Source of the DNA: Sulfitobacter sp. HI0040
GTDB taxonomy: Bacteria > Pseudomonadota > Alphaproteobacteria > Rhodobacterales > Rhodobacteraceae
NCBI RefSeq assembly: GCF_001634885.1
Contig: NZ_LWEX01000003.1
Location: forward strand, 1 to 48,333
Length of the DNA: 48,333 nucleotides
Direction: 5' to 3'
A model generated the notes under the pieces. That model ran no database searches. It was not told the DNA's origin and saw only the letters and a list, made by a program, of their open reading frames with translations. The number at the start of each line of letters is the position of its first letter. Within the stretch, counting starts at the first letter, position 1. Position numbers and translations under genes: made by a program. This document shows, piece after piece, positions 44,066 to 48,333 of the stretch.

Positions 44066-44953
44066 TCAGCTTCCGGCAGCGTCGGAGGAGGCGGCCCAGT
44101 CCCAGTACATCTCTCGTACCCGGCGGGTGACAGGGTTCTGATTGGCACCGGTGCCATAGCGCGTTTCATCGAAGGCGCTGACCGGCGTGACCTTCATCAT
44201 GTTGCCGGACAGGAAAACTTCGTCCGCGGCGTGGAAATCATCGAAGGACAGCACGGATTCATGCACCGTCATTCCGTCGGCGCGCATGTTGGCGATATGA
44301 CGCGCCCGGGTGATCCCGGCAAGGAATGTGCCGTTGGGAATGGGGGTAAAGACCTCTCCATCGCGGACCATGAAGACATTGGCGGAGGCGGTTTCGGCCA
44401 CGTTGCCCGCCGCGTCCGCCACCAGAGCGTTGCCGAAGCCCTTGGCGCGCGCCTCGACCATCATGCGGGCATTGTTGGGATAGAGGCACCCGGCCTTGGC
44501 GTTGACCACGTTGTCCTCCAGCACCGGGCGGCGGAAACGGGTGCGCGTCAGCGTGGTGGCGGCCTCGGGAGGGGCCATGGGGATCTCTTCGAGGCAGAGG
44601 GCGAAGCCGGTGGCGCCTTCCTTCGGCACGATGCCCAGATCGCCGCCCTCTATCGCCCAGTACATGGGGCGAATGTAGACCGCCGCCTCCTTCGGGAACC
44701 GCGCGAGGCCATCGCGCGCGATGGCGACGATATCATCGGTGGTCACGGTCGGCGTGATCATCAGCGCGGCGGCAGAGCGGTTCACCCGGGCGCAATGCGC
44801 CTGCAGGTCCGGCGCCAGCCCATCGACCATTCGCGCCCCGTCGAAGACCGTCGTCCCCAGCCAGGCGCCGTGATCGGCCGCCTTCATGATGGGTACATCG
44901 CCTTCGTGCCAAGTGCCCTCGTAATAGGTGCGAATGTTTGTGCCTGTGGCCAT
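44066..44953 (-). CDS. Branched-chain amino acid aminotransferase (PLP fold IV)
   Basis: A 295-residue class IV aminotransferase that interconverts Leu/Ile/Val and their keto acids, or a close relative. The PLP lysine is K153 in NAKAGCLYPNNARM. The phosphate/PLP segment ETASANVFMVRDGEVFTPIPNG and the LAGITR stretch follow. It is close to IlvE but shares features with D-amino-acid/aminodeoxychorismate-lyase relatives, so exact substrate is not certain. AGGACA precedes the ATG. It is preceded by a 76-residue gene after 15 nt, likely the same operon. Confidence 0.88.
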   Translation of the reverse strand: MATGTNIRTYYEGTWHEGDVPIMKAADHGAWLGTTVFDGARMVDGLAPDLQAHCARVNRSAAALMITPTVTTDDIVAIARDGLARFPKEAAVYIRPMYWAIEGGDLGIVPKEGATGFALCLEEIPMAPPEAATTLTRTRFRRPVLEDNVVNAKAGCLYPNNARMMVEARAKGFGNALVADAAGNVAETASANVFMVRDGEVFTPIPNGTFLAGITRARHIANMRADGMTVHESVLSFDDFHAADEVFLSGNMMKVTPVSAFDETRYGTGANQNPVTRRVREMYWDWAASSDAAGS

Positions 44954-44968
44954 GGGAATGTCCTGTGC

Positions 44969-45199
44969 TCAGGGCGCGCTGCGATAGGTGCCTTCGGGAA
45001 GATTCAATGCCGCAGCCAGATCACGCAACTGGGCCGGGGACAAGGTGATTTTGGCGACCCGATCTGTCCTCGGGTCCCATTGCTCGAACGTGACCTCGCT
45101 GTCGAAGGCATGCACGGTCACATCTTCCCGAAGCGGGGATTCCCCTTCGTCGATCAGGGTGATCACGGTGGCGTCGAATTCGTGCTCGATGGTAAACAT
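44969..45199 (-). CDS. Hypothetical 76-residue protein upstream of the aminotransferase
   Basis: A small acidic protein (MFTIEHEFDATVITLIDEGE) with predicted beta strands and a closing LSPAQLRDLAAALNLPEG helix. No family recognised, no signal peptide or membrane segment. The gene is 15 nt from the aminotransferase start, which makes co-transcription likely. The short coding frame is GC-biased like the neighbours, supporting a real gene. Confidence 0.65.
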   Translation of the reverse strand: MFTIEHEFDATVITLIDEGESPLREDVTVHAFDSEVTFEQWDPRTDRVAKITLSPAQLRDLAAALNLPEGTYRSAP

Positions 45200-45322
45200 G
45201 GGGGCAGACTATGCCTTCGGCGGATCAATGCAAGCGGCTGGGTGAAATCGCCGTGAACGGGGTGGCGGCCCTCGACGGGCGTGTTAGTTTGAGCGCCAGA
45301 GATACCGATGGAGGACCGCCCG

Positions 45323-46069
45323 ATGATGAGGACCGTACTGGCCGCGCTGGCAACTACCGGATTGCTCGCGGCCTGTGACGTGGCGCCGGTGCCGCAACAG
45401 CCGGTGCCGACCGGTGGCCAACCGGCCCCTGTGCCCGCCCCCGCGTCCCGCCCGGACCAGCGGCCCAACACCCTGTCCACCGCCGAGGCCGCACGTACAT
45501 TCGTCAGCGTGGTGCGCACGGTCGAACCCGTGGCGGAGCGCGAGTGCCGCGCGCGCACATCGCAGATCAACTGCGATTTCAACATCGTGGTGGATGACCG
45601 CCCGAACCAGCCCGCCAACGCCTACCAGACCGTCGATCGCGCCGGTCGACCGGTGATCGCCTTCACGCTGGGGCTGATCTCTGACGCCCGCAACGCGGAT
45701 GAACTGGCTTTTGTGATGGGCCATGAGGCCGCGCACCATATCGCGGGTCATATCGACAGGCAGCAGCAGAATGCCGTGGCCGGTGCCGTGATCTTCGCCG
45801 GGCTGGCGACGTTGAGCGGCGGCAATGCCTCCGCCGTGCAATCGGCTCAGCGGCTGGGCGCGCAGGTCGGGGCGCGGAGCTATTCCAAAAATTTCGAACT
45901 GGAGGCCGACGCGCTGGGCACCATCATCACCGCGCGCGCGGGGTATGATCCGTTGCGCGGGGCCGAATTCTTCGCGCGCATCCCCGATCCGGGTGACAAG
46001 TTCCTCGGGACCCATCCGCCCAACGCATCCCGCCTCGATACCGTGAGACGCACTGCAGCCGGTCTTTGA
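45323..46069 (+). CDS. M48-family lipoprotein metalloprotease
   Basis: A 248-residue periplasmic zinc protease. The signal peptide MMRTVLAALATTGLLAAC ends in a lipobox (LLAAC), followed by a Pro-rich linker. The zinc site is HEAAHHIAGHI, with the third ligand in FELEADALG. It resembles BepA/LoiP-type quality-control proteases, but lacks TPR repeats. GGAGG at 45310-45314 lies eight bases before ATG 45323, which I choose over ATG 45308. Confidence 0.88.
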   Translation: MMRTVLAALATTGLLAACDVAPVPQQPVPTGGQPAPVPAPASRPDQRPNTLSTAEAARTFVSVVRTVEPVAERECRARTSQINCDFNIVVDDRPNQPANAYQTVDRAGRPVIAFTLGLISDARNADELAFVMGHEAAHHIAGHIDRQQQNAVAGAVIFAGLATLSGGNASAVQSAQRLGAQVGARSYSKNFELEADALGTIITARAGYDPLRGAEFFARIPDPGDKFLGTHPPNASRLDTVRRTAAGL

Positions 46070-46082
46070 TCCGGCGCGGGGC

Positions 46083-46451
46083 GTGTTGCGCGAACTGGGC
46101 GTCGTTCTGTCTGACCGGGGATCGCGCTATGCGGTTTCCGGTGCCACTGTCGCCGACCGGGGGCAGATCGATGCAGTTGTCGCGGAACTCGCAGGGCGCA
46201 AACCCTACAGCAAGGCCACCCATAACACCTGGGGCGCAATCCTGTCGGACGGGGGTGCCGCCAAGGCGGATGACGGCGAAAGCGGTGCGGGAATGGTCAT
46301 CCTGCGGATGCTGGAACGCGAAGGGTTGGAGGATCACCTTGTCGTCGTAACCCGTTGGTATGGGGGCAAACATCTGGGCGGCGACAGGTTTCGCCACGTG
46401 CAAAGTTGCGTGCGGGCCTATCTGGACACTCTGGCGGGCGACACAAGGTAG
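46083..46451 (+). CDS. YigZ/IMPACT (UPF0029) family protein
   Basis: A 122-residue protein of the IMPACT N-terminal type, seen from ATHNTWGAILSDGGAAKADDGESGAG and VVTRWYGGKHLGGDRFRH, the family hallmark. It is shorter than E. coli YigZ (about 200), lacking the C-terminal DUF1949 domain. The function is not firmly known; eukaryotic IMPACT affects translation control. Start is GTG 46083 or TTG 46086, as no ATG fits. The gene begins 13 nt after the protease stop. Confidence 0.8.
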   Translation: MLRELGVVLSDRGSRYAVSGATVADRGQIDAVVAELAGRKPYSKATHNTWGAILSDGGAAKADDGESGAGMVILRMLEREGLEDHLVVVTRWYGGKHLGGDRFRHVQSCVRAYLDTLAGDTR

Positions 46452-46462
46452 CCTTTGTCAGA

Positions 46463-47092
46463 TCATACGGGCTGCAGACTGATCGCGATGGCCGCGAAGA
46501 AGGCGGCGGAGGCGGTCAGGACGAAACCGTGCCAGATCGCGTTCTGATAGCGCATCCCGGCGTGCGCATAGATGATCGTACCGAGCGAATAGATCAATCC
46601 GCCCGCCGCGATAAGGCCGAGCGCCGTTCCCGGCAGACGTTCCCACATGGGCCAGACAAGCAGCACGCTGAGCCAACCCATCCCGAGATAGAGCGCAAGC
46701 GAGCCACGCGCATCGAGCCGCCAGAACCAGAGCTTCGCCACCGCACCGATCACCGCAAGCGTCCAGATCACGCCCAGGATGCCATAGGCAAAGCCCGACC
46801 CGATCAGCACCACGAGCGGTGTATAGGTCCCGGCGATCTTGAAGTAGATCGCCGCATGGTCGATCCGGCCCAGAAAGGGGCGCGTCCTGTCGAAAGGCAG
46901 CAGATGGTAAATGGCGGAGGCCACGAAAGACAGCAGAATGCTGCCCACGTAAAGCGCCGTCGCCGTCACCGGGGCCCCGGTTTGCGAGGCATGGAGCAGC
47001 AGCAAGATGCTGGCGGGAATGGCAAATGCCAGCCCCAGCACATGCACCGTGCCGTCTGCGACCGTTTCGGCGATGGAAGTGGGATAGGCCAT
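46463..47092 (-). CDS. Hemolysin III / TrhA family membrane protein
   Basis: A 209-residue seven-helix membrane protein of the hemolysin III (PAQR-like) family. Histidines sit in conserved positions: YHLLPFDR after helix 2, RIDHAAIYFKIAGTYTP in helix 3, and NAIWHGFVL in helix 7. Such proteins are linked to membrane energetics and fatty-acid composition rather than true haemolysis. ATG 47092 (MAYPTSIAETVADGTVH) is the family start; the longer upstream frame is not protein-like. Confidence 0.88.
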   Translation of the reverse strand: MAYPTSIAETVADGTVHVLGLAFAIPASILLLLHASQTGAPVTATALYVGSILLSFVASAIYHLLPFDRTRPFLGRIDHAAIYFKIAGTYTPLVVLIGSGFAYGILGVIWTLAVIGAVAKLWFWRLDARGSLALYLGMGWLSVLLVWPMWERLPGTALGLIAAGGLIYSLGTIIYAHAGMRYQNAIWHGFVLTASAAFFAAIAISLQPV

Positions 47093-47151
47093 GAAAAGCG
47101 ACCTAATCTTTTCGCGGAAACTTGCCAGATCTGACCTTGAGTAAAGTGCGC

Positions 47152-47517
47152 TCAGCGCGGTTTGTTGCCGTCGATCCAGCGCGACATCATCGTCCGGTCC
47201 CGGAAACATTCGGGGGGAATTTGCTGCCTTTTGAGCCGGGCGATCCGCTCGGCAAAGGCCACCTGTTTGGACGACGGGTAGTTGGTGAACTTGCATGCGG
47301 GGGCGGACTTTTGCGCATCGATCCACCGGGACAGGGCCGCGCGGTTCCGGGCCAGATCGGCGGGGAACTTCACGCCGGTCTTGAGGGCCAGCGCCTGCGC
47401 ATAATGGATCTGCTTTTCGGTCGCGGGCAGGGCGTCGGGGGTGGCGGCATCTTCAGCCGCTGCGTTCTTTGCGACGGGGGCATCGAAGATGCCGGGAAAC
47501 TGGGGCTGGAAAGACAT
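47152..47517 (-). CDS. Protein with duplicated Q/A-rich helical repeat, likely SOS-controlled
   Basis: A 121-residue cytoplasmic protein made of two copies of one module: TEKQIHYAQALALKTGVKFP..NRAALSRWIDAQK around residues 33-70 and SSKQVAFAERIARLKRQQIP..DRTMMSRWIDGNK around 81-118. Each ends in SRWID. Short modules of this type are seen in some nucleic-acid-related proteins; I cannot name the family. The promoter contains a LexA-type box, so a DNA-damage role is plausible. The longer frame with MSFQPQFPG is used as the start. Confidence 0.75.
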   Translation of the reverse strand: MSFQPQFPGIFDAPVAKNAAAEDAATPDALPATEKQIHYAQALALKTGVKFPADLARNRAALSRWIDAQKSAPACKFTNYPSSKQVAFAERIARLKRQQIPPECFRDRTMMSRWIDGNKPR

Positions 47518-47543
47518 TGACCGTTCTCCGTTTCGTTCTTTCG

Positions 47544-47572
47544 CATATAGAACGTTTAGGGAACAAATTCAA
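47544..47572 (-). promoter_or_regulatory. Promoter with alphaproteobacterial LexA (SOS) box
   Basis: On the minus strand TTGAAT (47567-47572) and TATATG (47544-47549) are 17 nt apart. The spacer contains GTTC-N7-GTTC (47550-47564, plus-strand GAAC at 47550-47553 and 47561-47564), the direct-repeat LexA site of Rhodobacter and other Alphaproteobacteria. LexA bound here would cover the promoter. The ATG lies 26 nt downstream of the -10 box. Confidence 0.8.
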
Positions 47573-47641
47573 GGTCGTTGTGTTTTCGCTGCGCTGGACC
47601 CCTATATCTAGGGGCGGCAATGTTCTGTGACAGGGGCGAAG

Positions 47642-48333
47642 TCAGACCCGGCGACCCCACAGATCGTATTCGCCTGCTTCCTCGACCTCTACCGTGACGA
47701 TGTCACCGACGCGCAGCGTTTCGTGCCCTTCGTCGATGAAGAGGTTACCGTCGATCTCGGGGGCGTCGGCCTTTGTCCGGCATGTGGCGGCGTCCTCCTC
47801 CACCTCATCCACGATGACTTCGATGCGGCGGCCGACTTTCGCTGCAAGCTTGGCTTCGGAAATGGCCTGTGCCTTGGCCATGAACCTGTCCCAGCGATCC
47901 TGTTTTACCTCGTCGGGGACGTGATCCGGTAGATCGTTTGAGCGGGCACCCGCCACGTTTTCGTACTGAAAGCAGCCCACACGGTCGAGCTGCGCCTCAT
48001 CCAGCCAGTCCAGAAGGACCTGAAACTCTGCTTCAGTCTCTCCCGGGTAGCCGACGATGAAAGTGGAACGCAACGTCAGATCGGGGCAGATCGCGCGCCA
48101 GGCCGCGATCTCATCCAGCGTTTTCGCGGCGGCAGCGGGCCGCGCCATCCGCCTGAGCACCTCCGGATGGGCATGCTGGAAAGGAATGTCGAGATAGGGC
48201 AGAACGCCGCTCTGCCCGTCGGCCATCAGCGGGATAAGCTGGCGCACATGCGGATAGGGATAGACGTAATGCAGCCGAACCCAAGCCCCGAGCGATCCAA
48301 GGTCGCGCGCAAGATCGGTGATATGCGCGCGAT
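47642..48333 (-). CDS. rimO: Ribosomal protein S12 methylthiotransferase RimO (partial, runs off the window)
   Basis: C-terminal 230 residues of a radical-SAM enzyme that methylthiolates Asp89 of S12. Visible are [58 protein letters not shown] and a C-terminal TRAM-type domain ([28 protein letters not shown]) ending LWGRRV. The N-terminal UPF0004 domain and the CxxxCxxC cluster lie beyond the right edge, so the start is not in the window. Confidence 0.93.
   Translation of the reverse strand, partial: RAHITDLARDLGSLGAWVRLHYVYPYPHVRQLIPLMADGQSGVLPYLDIPFQHAHPEVLRRMARPAAAAKTLDEIAAWRAICPDLTLRSTFIVGYPGETEAEFQVLLDWLDEAQLDRVGCFQYENVAGARSNDLPDHVPDEVKQDRWDRFMAKAQAISEAKLAAKVGRRIEVIVDEVEEDAATCRTKADAPEIDGNLFIDEGHETLRVGDIVTVEVEEAGEYDLWGRRV

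Noticed and set aside
1..48333. CRISPR arrays, insertion sequences or prophage genes
   Set aside because: No direct-repeat arrays of CRISPR spacing, no transposase, integrase or phage structural motifs were seen in any frame.

Overview
The window looks like a chromosomal piece of a GC-rich alphaproteobacterium of the order Rhodobacterales (Roseobacter/Rhodobacter group). This inference rests on several things seen together: a choline-dependent phosphatidylcholine synthase, two ethylmalonyl-CoA pathway enzymes (Ecm and Ccr), an HvrA/H-NS-like protein, a GTTC-N7-GTTC SOS box of alphaproteobacterial type, an Irr-like iron box, and TTG starts in tightly overlapping genes. There is no phage, insertion sequence or CRISPR array. 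Most of the window is ordinary core genome.

Layout: 1-8.4 kb holds housekeeping genes: ileS with an overlapping DUF3253 gene, pcs, rpmB with a clear terminator, cobB, a nitrilase-family gene, and a compact infA-maf-RNase E/G-like-yacG cluster. At 8.5 kb a tRNA-Phe gene is followed by four helically phased TGTCTC hexamers. 8.8-13.4 kb is a copper block: a MerR-type promoter/operator, copA, cueR, a DUF3047 periplasmic protein and a Tat-exported L,D-transpeptidase. A lipoprotein and a ZIP metal transporter follow on the minus strand. A gene-free stretch (14.6-15.06 kb) leads into yjbH-yjbF (exopolysaccharide export/assembly) and a DUF1194 von Willebrand-like protein. 18.5-22.5 kb is the succinate dehydrogenase operon sdhCDA-(lipoprotein)-sdhB, preceded by a paired GTGATCACA operator. 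It is followed by a small zinc-ribbon-like membrane protein and a translationally coupled FAD dehydrogenase/DUF1989 pair.

25-33 kb contains deoD, a DUF3140 gene, an H-NS-like gene, ecm, an exported alpha/beta hydrolase, a PlsB-like acyltransferase and ccr. Ccr and Ecm act in the same acetyl-CoA assimilation route. Next come a Dda/RecD-like helicase, a TIGR02186-TSUP transporter pair and a four-gene nucleoside-type ABC transporter (BMP lipoprotein family, ATPase, two permeases). 41.3-43 kb is nfuA-tsaB-rimI with a candidate Irr box at the nfuA promoter. The end holds a small membrane protein, a universal stress protein, a branched-chain aminotransferase with a small upstream gene, an M48 lipoprotein protease, a YigZ/IMPACT protein, a hemolysin III-family protein, a gene for a two-repeat protein under an apparent LexA-controlled promoter, and the 3' part of rimO running off the edge.

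The least explained items are the SOS-box gene at 47.2-47.5 kb, the phased repeats after tRNA-Phe, the double operator before sdh, the codon-usage break inside yjbH, and the FAD dehydrogenase/DUF1989 pair. I did not find a clear-cut new multi-gene defence or biosynthetic system. All family assignments come from reading motifs, not from database searches.
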